Below, piece by piece: positions 10,935 to 24,310 of a stretch of DNA of 64,000 bases (positions are counted from its first letter, which is position 1; each line of letters starts with the position of its first letter). The translations under genes were made by a program, and so were the position numbers. Origin of the DNA: Streptomyces albogriseolus (GTDB taxonomy: Bacteria > Actinomycetota > Actinomycetes > Streptomycetales > Streptomycetaceae); contig BMVA01000007.1 in assembly GCA_014650475.1 (NCBI GenBank), positions 124,001 through 188,000 of the forward strand, given 5' to 3'. The notes beneath the pieces were generated by a model. It was not told the DNA's origin. It saw only the letters and a program-made list of their open reading frames with translations, and searched no databases.

Positions 10935-12389
10935 ATGCCTTCCTTCCACCGTCCGCCCGAGTGGCAGCAGCCTGCCGACCGGCACACCCGGCTGATCGAC
11001 CCCGTGCTCACCGTCAGACAGCTGTCCCGCTTCGAGCTGTCCCTGAAGCACGTGGTCCGCATCGACCACGCCCTGGTCTTCTCCACCCCGAAGGGCGGTT
11101 ACGAGGCCTATCCGCCGCCGGCCCGGCCCAGCCGCGGTGAGATCGCCGCCCGCCGCTACACCGCCGTGTACGAGGTGGACATGGGCGTCCACCCGTTCAC
11201 CGAGACGCTCACCCTGCCCAGCGACAACGACGCCTTCGAGTTCACCGCCGAGGTGGACGTCACCTGGCAGGTGCTGGACCCGGCGCGGTTCGTGGCCTGC
11301 GGCGTCCGGGACGTGCCCGCGCTGCTCATCGGCGAACTCCAGCAGGCGGCCCGCCCGGTGACCCGCCGCTTCTCCGTCGAGGACAGCGCGCGGGCCGAGC
11401 GGGAACTGCTGAGCGCCGTCACCGTCGTCGGTCCGCTGGGCGCGCCCGCGGGGCTCCAGGTGACGTGGACGCTCCGGCTGCGCCGGGACCAGGCGAACAT
11501 CGACCACCAGCGGAGGATCCAGCAGATCGGCCATTCCGCGGAGGAGCAGGTCCACGCGGCGCAGGAGGGCATGCGGGTCGACCGCGCCATGGACGAACGC
11601 CACCGGCAGCAGGACGCGCTCCAGTCCGCGCGGTCCCTGGAGTACGGCCGTCAGCAGCAGGAGCTGGCCATGCAGCAGCATCGCTGGCAGCACGAACAGG
11701 CGATGCTCCAGGGGCAGCAGATGCTGGAGATGCAGCAGATCGAGGCCAAGAAGATCGAGTTCTATGAGTGGCATCTCTCGCAGGGCGGGGTGCAGGCCTG
11801 GGCACTGCACCTGGCGCAGCACCCGGAGGACTCGCAGCTGGTGATGAGCAGCCTGCGCGAGGACCAGCTCCGCATGATCCAGGCGCAGATGGAACTGGTG
11901 AAGGAGCTGCTGGGCGGGGAGGGCGCGGAGAAGTTCGAGCTGGAGGGGCCCAAGCAGCTCGCGCTGCGCACCGTCAGCGACATCCTCAACCAGCGGTTGC
12001 CCGGGGTTCCGCAGAACCCGCCGCTGCTGCCGTCGCCGGACGGGGCCGGGACGGACGGGGCCAGGACGGACGGCACCCCGCCTGCGGCGCCTCCCGCATC
12101 CCCCGGCGCACCCGGCACCCCGTACGCACCTCCGCCTCCGCCCACGGCCTTCCCCCCGCCGTCCGGCGCGCCGTACACCCCGCCGCCCGGACCGCCCCGG
12201 ACGCCCCCGCCCGGCCCGTACACCCCGCCGGCATCACCCGCGCCCACGGCCGGGGCGTACCCGCCGCCCCCGACGACTCCGGCCTGGCAGCCGCCCCCGG
12301 GCTACGGCACCACGCCGACCGCGCCTCCGCCGCAACCGCCCGCCACGCCCGACCCGACAGCGCCCACGGAGAAGGAGCCGGAGTCATGA
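10935..12389 (+). CDS. SPFH/band-7-like protein with Q-rich coiled coil and proline-rich tail
   Basis: A 484-residue protein. Residues about 30-190 resemble an SPFH/band-7 fold (HPFTETLTLPSDNDAFEF, then AEVDVTWQVLDPARFVACGV), the oligomerising scaffold seen in stomatins and flotillins. Residues about 195-300 are rich in Gln and charged residues with heptad-like spacing (RQQELAMQQHRWQHEQAMLQ), a likely coiled coil. Residues about 365-484 are a low-complexity Pro-rich tail. There is no obvious transmembrane segment. It follows the NTPase-like gene by 34 bp and overlaps the PycTM gene by four bases. A membrane-associated scaffold for the neighbouring effector is plausible (inference). Confidence 0.65.
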   Translation: MPSFHRPPEWQQPADRHTRLIDPVLTVRQLSRFELSLKHVVRIDHALVFSTPKGGYEAYPPPARPSRGEIAARRYTAVYEVDMGVHPFTETLTLPSDNDAFEFTAEVDVTWQVLDPARFVACGVRDVPALLIGELQQAARPVTRRFSVEDSARAERELLSAVTVVGPLGAPAGLQVTWTLRLRRDQANIDHQRRIQQIGHSAEEQVHAAQEGMRVDRAMDERHRQQDALQSARSLEYGRQQQELAMQQHRWQHEQAMLQGQQMLEMQQIEAKKIEFYEWHLSQGGVQAWALHLAQHPEDSQLVMSSLREDQLRMIQAQMELVKELLGGEGAEKFELEGPKQLALRTVSDILNQRLPGVPQNPPLLPSPDGAGTDGARTDGTPPAAPPASPGAPGTPYAPPPPPTAFPPPSGAPYTPPPGPPRTPPPGPYTPPASPAPTAGAYPPPPTTPAWQPPPGYGTTPTAPPPQPPATPDPTAPTEKEPES

Positions 12390-12922
12390 CAGCCGTCACC
12401 CCGGACGCCGCCTCCCCCGCGCCCCCTTCCCCCGCCCGCGCCCAGGTGGGCGAACGCCTGCTCGCGGACCTGCGGACCGAGATCGCCCGCGCCGACAGCA
12501 AGGCGGCCGTCCTGGTCGCCGCGCTCGGCATCACCGCGGGCGTGTTCAGCGGGCTGCTCGCCGGGCGGGACTGGTCGCCGGACGCGCTGTCCGCCGTCGG
12601 GGCCGTGGTGTGGTGGACCGGGACCCTGGCCCTCGCCCTGTCCCTGCCGGCGCTGCTCCTCGCCGTCCTGCCCCGCTACCGCAGCGGGAGCTGGGCGCCG
12701 GGGCAGCCCTTGTCGTACTTCGGCGACATCCGGCGGGCCGTGGAGGCGGGCCGGCTGGACACCGCGCTCGCCGACACCGAGGCCGACCCCCTGGCCGCCC
12801 TGACGACGGCGCTCACCGAGACCAGCCGGATCGCCTGGCGCAAGCACCAGTGGATCCGCGCCGGTCTGATCACCTTCTGCACCGGCACGCTCCTGCTGCC
12901 CGCCTCCCTGCTGATCGGCTGA
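12386..12922 (+). CDS. PycTM-domain membrane protein (Pycsar effector-like)
   Basis: A 178-residue predicted inner-membrane protein matching the PycTM/DUF5706 pattern. It has a conserved amphipathic helix LLADLRTEIARADSKAAVL leading into TM1 (about 41-59), TM2 (about 71-95), a cytosolic segment with YFGDIRR, a conserved SRIAWRKHQWIRAG, and a last TM (about 158-177). In characterised Pycsar anti-phage systems, PycTM proteins respond to a cyclic pyrimidine nucleotide and damage the membrane. A nucleotidyl cyclase lies three genes upstream in the same unit, which supports that role here. The ATG overlaps the SPFH gene stop. Ligand and activity are inferred, not shown. Confidence 0.8.
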   Translation: MTAVTPDAASPAPPSPARAQVGERLLADLRTEIARADSKAAVLVAALGITAGVFSGLLAGRDWSPDALSAVGAVVWWTGTLALALSLPALLLAVLPRYRSGSWAPGQPLSYFGDIRRAVEAGRLDTALADTEADPLAALTTALTETSRIAWRKHQWIRAGLITFCTGTLLLPASLLIG

Positions 12923-12966
12923 CCCACGCAAGCGGCCGCCCACGCACGTCAACCGAAGGAAGCACG

Positions 12967-14208
12967 ATGACCCAGCCACCGCCGATCCCGCCGGAGTACC
13001 CCGAGCCGACGGGCGGGCCCGCGCACCCCGGTGCGGCCCAGGTCCCGCCGGCCCGCCCGCCCGTACCGGGGCCGCGGCAGCCGCACATCCCGCCGCAGGC
13101 ACCGCCGTACCCGCAGCCCCCGCAGTACCCCACGGCCGCCGCACAGCCGCCCCCGTACCCGACGGGTCCGCAGCCCCCGCAGTACCCCTCGGCTCCTCGG
13201 TTCCAGCCTCCGTACCCTGACCCGCAGGCCGCCGCCGTCCCGCCGCACCCGCACCACATCGACACCGCCCACCGCGGGCGCGTCCACGTCTCCAGCCGGC
13301 AGCGGCACACCGACGCCACCGCCTTCGGCAGCCTGCTCCTGCATCTGCCGAACTTCCTGTGCAGCCTGGTCGTCGTCGCCCTCGTCTCGCTGATCTTCGG
13401 AGACCTCGGCCTGCTGGTGATACTCGCCTGGCTGGCCAGCGGCGCACTCGTGTTCCACCGGCCCACCGAAAGCGCCCTCGCGCGCCATCTGCTCCGTCTG
13501 CGCTACCCCACTCCGCAGGAACGGGCCACACTCGAACCCGTCTGGCGCGAGGTCACCGCCCGCGCCGGCGTCGAGGGCCGCGCCTACGAGCTGTGGGTCG
13601 AGGACAGCGACAGCCTCAACGCGGTCGCCGCGGCCGGCCACATCGTGGGCGTGACCAGCTTCGCCCTGAACCGGCTGCCCAACGGCGAGCTGGCCGCCGT
13701 CATGGCCCACGAGCTGGGCCACCACGTCGGCGGGCACGCCTGGTCCGGGCTGCTCGGCCACTGGTACGCGCTGCCCGGCCGGATCGCCTGGCGGCTGCTG
13801 CGCGCCGTCACCGGCTTCCTGTTCCATGTGTCGCGGGCGTTCTCCTGCATCGGCGTGGCCTTCTTCGGCCTCTGCGCCGGCGGCATCGCCCTCGCCACCA
13901 TCAGCACCCTGTACGGCCTGCCGCTGCTGCTCCTGGGCATGCCGTACGCCCTCGCCGCCGTCGGCCGCCGCTCCGAGCTGCGGGCCGACCGGCACGCGGC
14001 GGCACTCGGTTTCGCGCCGATGCTGGCCGCCGTGCTGGAGAAGCTGCACCAGCAGGAGCAGGCGCAGGAGCAGGCGCGGCTCGCCGCGGCCGGGCAGGGC
14101 GGCGGCGCGCGGATGAAGGAAACGGCCGCGAGCAGGCTGCTGTCCTCGCACCCGGACTACTACACCCGGCTGCACCACCTTCAGGAGTACCTCCAGCCGG
14201 CGCGCTGA
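12967..14208 (+). CDS. M48 family membrane metallopeptidase with proline-rich N-terminus
   Basis: Predicted zinc-dependent membrane protease of 413 residues. Residues 1-98 are a Pro/Gln/Tyr-rich cytosolic extension. Two hydrophobic segments (about 125-165) precede the catalytic domain. The zinc motif HELGH is at 248-252 and the third ligand is E337 in SELRADRHAAALGF. Further hydrophobic segments lie at about 278-330. GAAGGA precedes the ATG. It follows the PycTM gene by 44 bp and is the last rightward gene of the island. The family includes HtpX/Ste24-type quality-control proteases. Here its job could be turnover of the membrane effector or release of a signal (inference). It meets a leftward DUF1707 gene 12 bp later. 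Confidence 0.85.
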   Translation: MTQPPPIPPEYPEPTGGPAHPGAAQVPPARPPVPGPRQPHIPPQAPPYPQPPQYPTAAAQPPPYPTGPQPPQYPSAPRFQPPYPDPQAAAVPPHPHHIDTAHRGRVHVSSRQRHTDATAFGSLLLHLPNFLCSLVVVALVSLIFGDLGLLVILAWLASGALVFHRPTESALARHLLRLRYPTPQERATLEPVWREVTARAGVEGRAYELWVEDSDSLNAVAAAGHIVGVTSFALNRLPNGELAAVMAHELGHHVGGHAWSGLLGHWYALPGRIAWRLLRAVTGFLFHVSRAFSCIGVAFFGLCAGGIALATISTLYGLPLLLLGMPYALAAVGRRSELRADRHAAALGFAPMLAAVLEKLHQQEQAQEQARLAAAGQGGGARMKETAASRLLSSHPDYYTRLHHLQEYLQPAR

Positions 14209-14220
14209 GGCCGAGGCGGC

Positions 14221-14751
14221 TCAGCCCGACGTCGCCACCACCGCCAGCAGGCCGAACAGCCCCAGGAAGATCAGCCAGCCGGCCACCGACAGCCACCCGA
14301 GCACCAGCCCGGTCAGGGCCATGCCGTCACCGGCCTCGCCGGTGCGGCGTATCTCCGACTGCGCCATGTGCCCGAGGATCACGGCAGGGAGCCCCGTGAG
14401 TCCTCCGGTGGCCACGCACAGCACCCCGCACACCATGGACGCCAGCGCCTTGCCGTTGGTGCGGGCCTGCGGGCGGGGCAGGAACGCAGCCGGCACCGGC
14501 CCGTGGGGCGTCACCGGCTGCGGCATCGGGCCCTGCGGCAGATCGGCCACCAGAAGCGACAGCTCGCCCACCGTGCGCGCCGAGTAGGCGCGCGCCACCC
14601 GCTTCTCGAACTCGGGGTGGTCCAGGCGGCCCTCCCCGTACCCGGCGCGCAGCACGTCCACCGCACGCTCGCGGTCCGCGTGGGAGGCCAGCATCGAGGG
14701 CCCGCCGGGCCCCGGCAGCGGAGGACCCTGCCACGGAGTCGGATACGACAC
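14221..14751 (-). CDS. DUF1707 and DUF4190 domain membrane protein
   Basis: A 176-residue protein of unknown function found widely in actinobacteria. Residues about 18-72 are a DUF1707 domain (LASHADRERAVDVLRAGYGE, then LDHPEFEKRVARAYSARTVG). Residues about 95-176 are a DUF4190-type double membrane hairpin (TNGKALASMVCGVLCVATGG, LVLGWLSVAGWLIFLGLFGL). Starts at GTG with GGGGAGG six bases upstream. It converges with the M48 peptidase gene and lies downstream of rpoC in the same direction, separated by a strong terminator, so it has its own promoter. DUF1707 proteins are often near signalling or stress genes, but no function is assigned. Confidence 0.88.
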   Translation of the reverse strand: MSYPTPWQGPPLPGPGGPSMLASHADRERAVDVLRAGYGEGRLDHPEFEKRVARAYSARTVGELSLLVADLPQGPMPQPVTPHGPVPAAFLPRPQARTNGKALASMVCGVLCVATGGLTGLPAVILGHMAQSEIRRTGEAGDGMALTGLVLGWLSVAGWLIFLGLFGLLAVVATSG

Positions 14752-14860
14752 GGCTGCCTCCCCAGGGCCGGGACGGACAGTCCCAGTATGAGCGTTTCAC
14801 CCACTGGAACGCATCGGACGGGCGGTGCGGTTCCACGGACGCGCCGGGAGGCGCACACGC

Positions 14861-14898
14861 CGAAGGGCGGTCACCCCGTACGGGGTGACCGCCCTTCG
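14861..14898 (-). terminator. Terminator downstream of rpoC
   Basis: A 38-base perfect palindrome with arms CGAAGGGCGGTCACCCC and its complement around GTAC, 16 bases beyond the rpoC stop. Symmetric, so it can act on either strand. It isolates rpoBC from the DUF1707 gene. Confidence 0.9.
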
Positions 14899-14913
14899 GT
14901 TCAGACGACCCGC

Positions 14914-18825
<3,912 letters not shown>

Positions 18826-18919
18826 TATGCGTCAATCCCTCTCAGGGTTGTAAGTCATGGGGTCTGAAACGGGGGTCCTGGGGCCGGCGGCCTTCACGGG
18901 GAAGGCCGCCGGACTCCCG

Positions 18920-21900
18920 TCAGACCTCTTCGACGCTGCTCGGCTCGCGCCGGGACAGGTCGATGCCAAGCTCCTCCGCTGCGCGGAAGACGTCCTCGTC
19001 GGTGTCACGCATCTCGATGGACATACCGTCGCTGGACAGCACCTCCACGTTGAGGCACAGGGACTGCATCTCCTTGATGAGCACCTTGAAGGACTCGGGG
19101 ATGCCGGGCTCGGGGATGTTCTCGCCCTTGACGATGGCCTCGTAGACCTTCACGCGGCCGGTGACGTCGTCGGACTTGATGGTCAGCAGCTCCTGGAGCG
19201 CGTAGGCGGCGCCGTACGCCTCGAGTGCCCACACCTCCATCTCGCCGAACCGCTGGCCACCGAACTGAGCCTTACCGCCCAGCGGCTGCTGGGTGATCAT
19301 GGAGTACGGACCGGTCGAGCGGGCGTGCAGCTTGTCGTCGACCAGGTGGTGCAGCTTCAGGATGTACATGTAGCCGACCGAGATCGGGTCCGGGAACGGC
19401 TCACCCGAGCGGCCGTCGAACAGCCGCGCCTTGCCGGACGGGAGCACCATGCGCTCGCCGTCGCGGTTCGGGATGGTGTGCTGGAGGAGGCCCGCGAGCT
19501 CGTCCTCGCGCGCACCGTCGAACACCGGGGTGGCGACGTTGGTGCCGGGCTCGACCTTGTCGGCGCCGATGGCCTGGAGGCGCTCGGCCCACTCCTCCGC
19601 GAGGCCGGAGACGTCCCAGCCCCGGCTGGCGAGCCAGCCCAGGTGGATCTCCAGAACCTGTCCCGGGTTCATTCGGGACGGCACGCCCAGCGGGTTGAGG
19701 ATGATGTCGACCGGGGTCCCGTCCTCGAGGAACGGCATGTCCTCGATGGGCAGGATCTTGGAGATGACGCCCTTGTTGCCGTGACGGCCGGCGAGCTTGT
19801 CACCGTCGGTGATCTTGCGCTTCTGCGCGACGTAGACGCGCACCAGCTGGTTCACACCGGGGGGAAGCTCGTCGCCCTCCTCGCGGTCGAAGACGCGGAC
19901 GCCGATGACCTTGCCGGTCTCGCCGTGCGGCACCTTCAGCGAGGTGTCACGGACCTCACGGGCCTTCTCACCGAAGATCGCGCGCAGCAGGCGCTCCTCG
20001 GGGGTCAGCTCGGTCTCGCCCTTCGGGGTCACCTTGCCGACGAGGATGTCGCCGGCGATGACCTCGGCGCCGATGCGGATGATGCCGCGCTCGTCGAGGT
20101 CGGCGAGGACCTCCTCGGAGACGTTCGGGATGTCCCGGGTGATCTCCTCGGGGCCGAGCTTGGTGTCACGGGCGTCGACCTCGTGCTCCTCGATGTGGAT
20201 CGAGGAGAGGACGTCGTCCTGCACGAGGCGCTGCGACAGGATGATCGCGTCCTCGTAGTTGTGACCCTCCCACGGCATGAACGCGACCAGCAGGTTCTTG
20301 CCGAGCGCCATCTCGCCGTTCTCGGTGGCCGGACCGTCGGCGAGGACCTGGCCCTCGATGATCCGGTCGCCCTCGGCGACGATGACCTTCTGGTTGACCG
20401 AGGTGCCCTGGTTGGACCGGGAGAACTTGGCGAGGCGGTACGTGATGTACGTGCCGTCGTCGTTGGCGGTGGTGATGTAGTCCGCGGAGACCTCCTGGAC
20501 CACACCCGCCTTCTCGGCCTTGACCACGTCGCCGGCGTCGACGGCGGAGCGGTACTCCATGCCGGTGCCGACGAGCGGGGCCTCGCTCTTGATCAGCGGC
20601 ACGGCCTGACGCATCATGTTCGCGCCCATGAGGGCACGGTTGGCGTCGTCGTGCTCGAGGAACGGGATCATGGCGGTCGCGACCGACACCATCTGGCGCG
20701 GCGAGACGTCCATGTAGTCGACCTCGTCACCGGGGACGTAGTCGACCTCGCCGCCGCGGCGGCGGACCAGGATGCGGTTCTCGACGAAGCGCATGTCGTC
20801 GTTGAGCGGCGCGTTGGCCTGCGCGATGACGAAGCGGTCCTCCTCGTCGGCGGTCAGGTAGTCCACCTCGTCGGTGACCTGGCCGTCGACGACCTTGCGG
20901 TAAGGCGTCTCGATGAAGCCGAACGGGTTGATCCGCCCGTAGGAGGCGAGCGAACCGATCAGGCCGATGTTCGGGCCTTCCGGCGTCTCGATCGGGCACA
21001 TGCGGCCGTAGTGCGAGGGGTGCACGTCACGGACCTCGAAGCCGGCCCGCTCACGGGAGAGACCACCCGGGCCGAGGGCGTTCAGACGACGCTTGTGCGT
21101 CAGCCCCGACAGCGGGTTGTTCTGGTCCATGAACTGGGACAGCTGGCTGGTGCCGAAGAACTCCTTGATGGAGGCGACGACCGGCCGGATGTTGATCAGG
21201 GTCTGCGGCGTGATCGCCTCGACGTCCTGGGTGGTCATGCGCTCGCGCACGACGCGCTCCATACGGGCGAGACCCGTACGGACCTGGTTCTGGATCAGCT
21301 CGCCGACGTTGCGGATGCGGCGGTTGCCGAAGTGGTCGATGTCGTCGGTCTCGACGATGATCGTCCGGCCCGACTCGCCGACCGTCTCGGTCTCACCGGC
21401 GTGCAGCTTCACCAGGTACTTGATCGTGGCGATGATGTCGTCGGTGGTGAGCACGCCGGCGTCGAGCGGCTGGTCGCCGCCGAGCTTCTTGTTCACCTTG
21501 TAGCGGCCGACCTTGGCGAGGTCGTAGCGCTTGGGGTTGAAGTAGAGGTTCTCGAGCAGCGTCTGCGCGGCCTCACGCGTGGGGGGCTCGCCCGGACGCA
21601 GCTTGCGGTAGATGTCGAGCAGCGCGTCGTCCTGGCCCTGGGTGTGGTCCTTCTCCAGGGTGGCGCGCATGGACTCGTACTCGCCGAACTCCTCGAGGAT
21701 CTGCTCGGTGGTCCAGCCGAGCGCCTTCAGGAGGACGGTGACGGACTGCTTGCGCTTGCGGTCGATGCGCACACCGACCATGTCGCGCTTGTCGATCTCC
21801 ATCTCCAGCCAGGCACCCCGGGACGGGATGATCTTGGCGGAGAAGATGTCCTTGTCGGAGGTCTTGTCGATGGAGGAGTCGAAGTAGACGCCGGGCGAGC

Positions 21901-22405
21901 GCACCAGCTGGGACACCACGACACGCTCGGTGCCGTTGATGACGAAGGTGCCCTTGTTCGTCATGAGCGGGAAGTCGCCCATGAAGACGGTCTGGGACTT
22001 GATCTCGCCGGTCTCGTTGTTGGTGAACTCGGCCGTGACGAAGAGCGGGGCGGCGTACGTGAAGTCGCGCTCCTTGCACTCGTCGATGGAGTTCTTCGGC
22101 GGCTCGAAGCGGTGGTCGCGGAAGGTCAGCGACATCGACCCGGAGAAGTCCTCGATCGGGGAGATCTCTTCGAAGATCTCCTCCAGACCGGACTTGGTGG
22201 GGACGTCGTGCCCGTTCTCGAGAGCCTCCTCGACGCGAGCCTTCCACGCGTCGTTGCCGAGCAGCCAGTCAAAGCTCTCGGTCTGCAGCGCGAGAAGGTT
22301 CGGAACCTCGAGGGGCTCCTTGATCTTTGCAAAGGAGATGCGCAGCGGGGCGGTGCTGGCGCCATTGTTCGTATTCGCGGTCGAGGCGTTGCGCGAGGCG
22401 GCCAA
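18920..22405 (-). CDS. rpoB: RNA polymerase beta subunit, Asn at position 442
   Basis: Catalytic beta subunit of RNA polymerase, target of rifamycins. The 1161-residue protein uses a TTG start ([15 protein letters not shown]), chosen because GGAAGGA lies a few bases upstream and the length equals other Streptomyces RpoB; a GTG ten codons earlier lacks a site. The rifampicin region reads [18 protein letters not shown] then [16 protein letters not shown] and R hot-spot residues are wild type, but residue 442 (E. coli Ser531), usually Ser, is Asn (codon 21080-21082, AAC). Transcribed from a promoter in the rplL-rpoB gap and probably by readthrough. Confidence 0.99.
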   Translation of the reverse strand: MAASRNASTANTNNGASTAPLRISFAKIKEPLEVPNLLALQTESFDWLLGNDAWKARVEEALENGHDVPTKSGLEEIFEEISPIEDFSGSMSLTFRDHRFEPPKNSIDECKERDFTYAAPLFVTAEFTNNETGEIKSQTVFMGDFPLMTNKGTFVINGTERVVVSQLVRSPGVYFDSSIDKTSDKDIFSAKIIPSRGAWLEMEIDKRDMVGVRIDRKRKQSVTVLLKALGWTTEQILEEFGEYESMRATLEKDHTQGQDDALLDIYRKLRPGEPPTREAAQTLLENLYFNPKRYDLAKVGRYKVNKKLGGDQPLDAGVLTTDDIIATIKYLVKLHAGETETVGESGRTIIVETDDIDHFGNRRIRNVGELIQNQVRTGLARMERVVRERMTTQDVEAITPQTLINIRPVVASIKEFFGTSQLSQFMDQNNPLSGLTHKRRLNALGPGGLSRERAGFEVRDVHPSHYGRMCPIETPEGPNIGLIGSLASYGRINPFGFIETPYRKVVDGQVTDEVDYLTADEEDRFVIAQANAPLNDDMRFVENRILVRRRGGEVDYVPGDEVDYMDVSPRQMVSVATAMIPFLEHDDANRALMGANMMRQAVPLIKSEAPLVGTGMEYRSAVDAGDVVKAEKAGVVQEVSADYITTANDDGTYITYRLAKFSRSNQGTSVNQKVIVAEGDRIIEGQVLADGPATENGEMALGKNLLVAFMPWEGHNYEDAIILSQRLVQDDVLSSIHIEEHEVDARDTKLGPEEITRDIPNVSEEVLADLDERGIIRIGAEVIAGDILVGKVTPKGETELTPEERLLRAIFGEKAREVRDTSLKVPHGETGKVIGVRVFDREEGDELPPGVNQLVRVYVAQKRKITDGDKLAGRHGNKGVISKILPIEDMPFLEDGTPVDIILNPLGVPSRMNPGQVLEIHLGWLASRGWDVSGLAEEWAERLQAIGADKVEPGTNVATPVFDGAREDELAGLLQHTIPNRDGERMVLPSGKARLFDGRSGEPFPDPISVGYMYILKLHHLVDDKLHARSTGPYSMITQQPLGGKAQFGGQRFGEMEVWALEAYGAAYALQELLTIKSDDVTGRVKVYEAIVKGENIPEPGIPESFKVLIKEMQSLCLNVEVLSSDGMSIEMRDTDEDVFRAAEELGIDLSRREPSSVEEV

Positions 22406-22568
22406 GAGGGGGTCCTTCCGAGGGCTCGGACTCACTACGCGCGTACCGGCCCCCCACTGGGCGCAGAGACGGACATTCCAGGTCGGAGATGATCCGGTCG
22501 TCCATGCTCGAGTGAGGGCATGCCCCTGGTGACGGGCAGGGGACAGCTAACAGGCAGCGCAAAGGGTC

Positions 22569-22597
22569 AGTGTAGCCACTTGGCACACTGATGTCCA
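22569..22597 (-). promoter_or_regulatory. rpoB promoter
   Basis: Reading leftward, TGGACA (22592-22597) and TACACT (22569-22574) are separated by 17 bp, a near-consensus HrdB-type promoter about 165 bases upstream of the rpoB TTG start. Confidence 0.72.
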
Positions 22598-22894
22598 GTG
22601 CGGTGTACGAGACCGGGTGGAGGCCCTCGTTGTCATCAACTCCTGCGGCAAGGCGCTGCCCTCAACGCACGGTGATACTGCCCTCTTTGCCGTCGATCCA
22701 TGCCTCGGATTCGGATCCTTGTGACGACGCGTCCTGAGAATTGCGCGCTGCGTGCGGTTCGTCAAGGGCCCCCCTTGCGCGAACCGCCGCCGTCCGGCTC
22801 ATCTCCGCGGCCCCTCGGAGGCACAACGAAGATCACCATACCCCCCGCCGTCCCGGGTGCAAGGCGGCCGCCGCCGACCCCCCGATACACCGAA

Positions 22895-22922
22895 GAGCGA
22901 CCACCCGGATGGATGATCGCTC
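22895..22922 (-). terminator. Attenuator-like hairpin between rplL and rpoB
   Basis: On the leftward strand a 12-bp stem (two G-U pairs) with a four-base loop forms about 65 bases after the rplL stop. Together with the shorter hairpin next to the stop codon it could cut part of the rplJL transcript before rpoB. Confidence 0.5.
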
Positions 22923-22986
22923 CTCGGCACTTGAGCGTTACACGCCTTCGAAGGCGCGTGACGGATCCCTGCGGACCCGGAAGGTC

Positions 22987-23376
22987 TTACTTGACCTCGA
23001 CGGAGGCGCCGGCGCCCTCGAGGGCCTCCTTGGCCTTGTCGGCGGCTTCCTTGTTGACCTTCTCGAGGACCGGCTTCGGGGTGCCGTCGACGAGGTCCTT
23101 GGCCTCCTTCAGACCCAGGGAGGTCAGCTCGCGCACGACCTTGATGACCTGAATCTTCTTCTCGCCGGCGCCGGTGAGGACGACGTCGAACTCGTCCTTC
23201 TCCTCGACGGCCTCGGCGGCGGCGCCACCGGCGCCGGCGCCGGCGACGACGACCGGGGCGGCCGCGGCGGCGGTGACGTCGAACTTCTCCTCGAAGGCCT
23301 TCACGAACTCGGAGAGCTCGATGAGGGTCATGCCCTCGAACTGGGCCAGCAGCTCGTCCTGGGTGAGCTTCGCCAT
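22987..23376 (-). CDS. rplL: 50S ribosomal protein L7/L12
   Basis: Stalk protein that recruits translational GTPases to the ribosome. 129 residues: N-terminal dimerisation domain ([20 protein letters not shown]), an Ala/Gly-rich hinge (about 36-55), and the C-terminal domain with [18 protein letters not shown]. The internal ATG is chosen for its GGAAGGA site and family length; upstream codons are unconserved. It lies 114 bp after rplJ. Confidence 0.98.
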   Translation of the reverse strand: MAKLTQDELLAQFEGMTLIELSEFVKAFEEKFDVTAAAAAPVVVAGAGAGGAAAEAVEEKDEFDVVLTGAGEKKIQVIKVVRELTSLGLKEAKDLVDGTPKPVLEKVNKEAADKAKEALEGAGASVEVK

Positions 23377-23490
23377 GATGGCGGTCCTTCCACTAAATCG
23401 GCAGGTGCCGGGTGTACTGGGTGAGGCGGGCGTTACTCGGGCCCGCATCGGTCCTCACCTCATGCGGCGAGGACCGGAAAGCGAGCCGAA

Positions 23491-24021
23491 TTACTCGGCA
23501 CCGCCCTGCTCGTCCTGCTTGGCACGGAGCGCGTCCACGGTGCGGACGAGCTTCGACGGCAGCGCCTGGAAGACGGAGGCAGCCTGGGACTGCTTCGCCT
23601 TGAAGGCACCGGCCAGCTTGGAGAGCAGCACCTCGCGGGACTCGAGGTCCGCGAGCTTCTTGATCTCGTCGGCGGACAGCGCCTTGCCGTCAAGGACACC
23701 GCCCTTGATGACGAGATTCGGGTTGTCCTTGGCGAAGTCACGAAGACCCTTCGCCGACTCCACCGGGTCACCGGTGACGAAGGCGACCGCCGTCGGGCCA
23801 GCGAAGAGCTGGTCGTCGAGCGTGATCCCGGCCTCGTTGGCCGCAATCTTGGTCAGCGTGTTCTTCACCACGGCGTACTGGGCGTTCTCACCGAGCGAAC
23901 GACGCAGCGTCTTGAGCTGCGCCACGGTGAGACCGCGGTACTCGGTCAGCACGGCGGCGTTGGAGCTGCGGAACTTGTCCGTCAGCTCGGCAACCGCGGC
24001 AGCCTTGTCGGGCCTCGCCAT
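23491..24021 (-). CDS. rplJ: 50S ribosomal protein L10
   Basis: Anchors the L7/L12 stalk to 23S rRNA. 176 residues from [20 protein letters not shown], with the [14 protein letters not shown] rRNA-binding segment and the C-terminal helix that carries L12 dimers. The ATG is the normal start; GGAAGGAGG lies upstream. In bacteria the L10-L12 complex binds its own leader and represses rplJL, and a long structured leader precedes this gene. Confidence 0.98.
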   Translation of the reverse strand: MARPDKAAAVAELTDKFRSSNAAVLTEYRGLTVAQLKTLRRSLGENAQYAVVKNTLTKIAANEAGITLDDQLFAGPTAVAFVTGDPVESAKGLRDFAKDNPNLVIKGGVLDGKALSADEIKKLADLESREVLLSKLAGAFKAKQSQAASVFQALPSKLVRTVDALRAKQDEQGGAE

Positions 24022-24262
24022 AGAGCCTCGGCCTCCTTCCGGGTGATTCGGACCGCGCGGACCCGAAGGAGGACTGGGGAAAACGAAACGCCCCGGGCGC
24101 AGGCGCACGGGGCGAAGCTCAACCGGATCTCCGCGCCTCGCGGCGGCGGCCTACCGGGAACTCTTCCACTGTCACCTGCGCGGGTCGTCCGCAGTTCAGC
24201 GGATCCTTCGGCCACCGCACCCTCTTACGAGCGCACGGCAACGACCAGCGGTCTTTGGCTTC
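24022..24262 (-). promoter_or_regulatory. L10 (rplJ) autoregulatory leader
   Basis: The roughly 240-base untranslated leader of rplJL, between its promoter and start codon. It contains several G+C-rich stems and, near its 3' end, a hairpin followed by a T-rich run. This fits the L10 leader known in many bacteria, where ribosomal L10(L12)4 binds and reduces expression. The exact kink-turn binding site was not resolved by eye. Confidence 0.6.
24078..24113 (-). terminator. Attenuator hairpin within the L10 leader
   Basis: Leftward strand: GCCCCG, twelve bases of GC-rich interior, CGGGGC, immediately followed by GTTTCGTTTT. A stem plus U-rich tail inside the rplJ leader, about 60 bases before the start, is a plausible intrinsic attenuator controlled by L10 binding. 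Confidence 0.5.
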
Positions 24263-24268
24263 CTCGGA

Positions 24269-24298
24269 AGAGTACGTGACCGCATCGGCGTCAGGCAA
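24269..24298 (-). promoter_or_regulatory. rplJL promoter
   Basis: Reading leftward, TTGCCT (24293-24298) and TACTCT (24269-24274) are 18 bp apart, a good principal-sigma match located just downstream of the lipoprotein gene terminator. Confidence 0.62.
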
Positions 24299-24310
24299 AT
24301 CGGCCGATCG

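Larger units (their letters stand above)
22406..22986. other. rplL-rpoB intergenic region
   Basis: This 581-bp gap holds no gene. From right to left it has an imperfect CACGCGCCTTCGAAGGCGTGT hairpin just after the rplL stop, a 12-bp stem at 22895-22922, an open stretch with nothing recognisable, then a strong promoter at 22569-22597 and a 157-base leader to rpoB. It separates expression of the ribosomal stalk genes from that of RNA polymerase. Confidence 0.6.
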
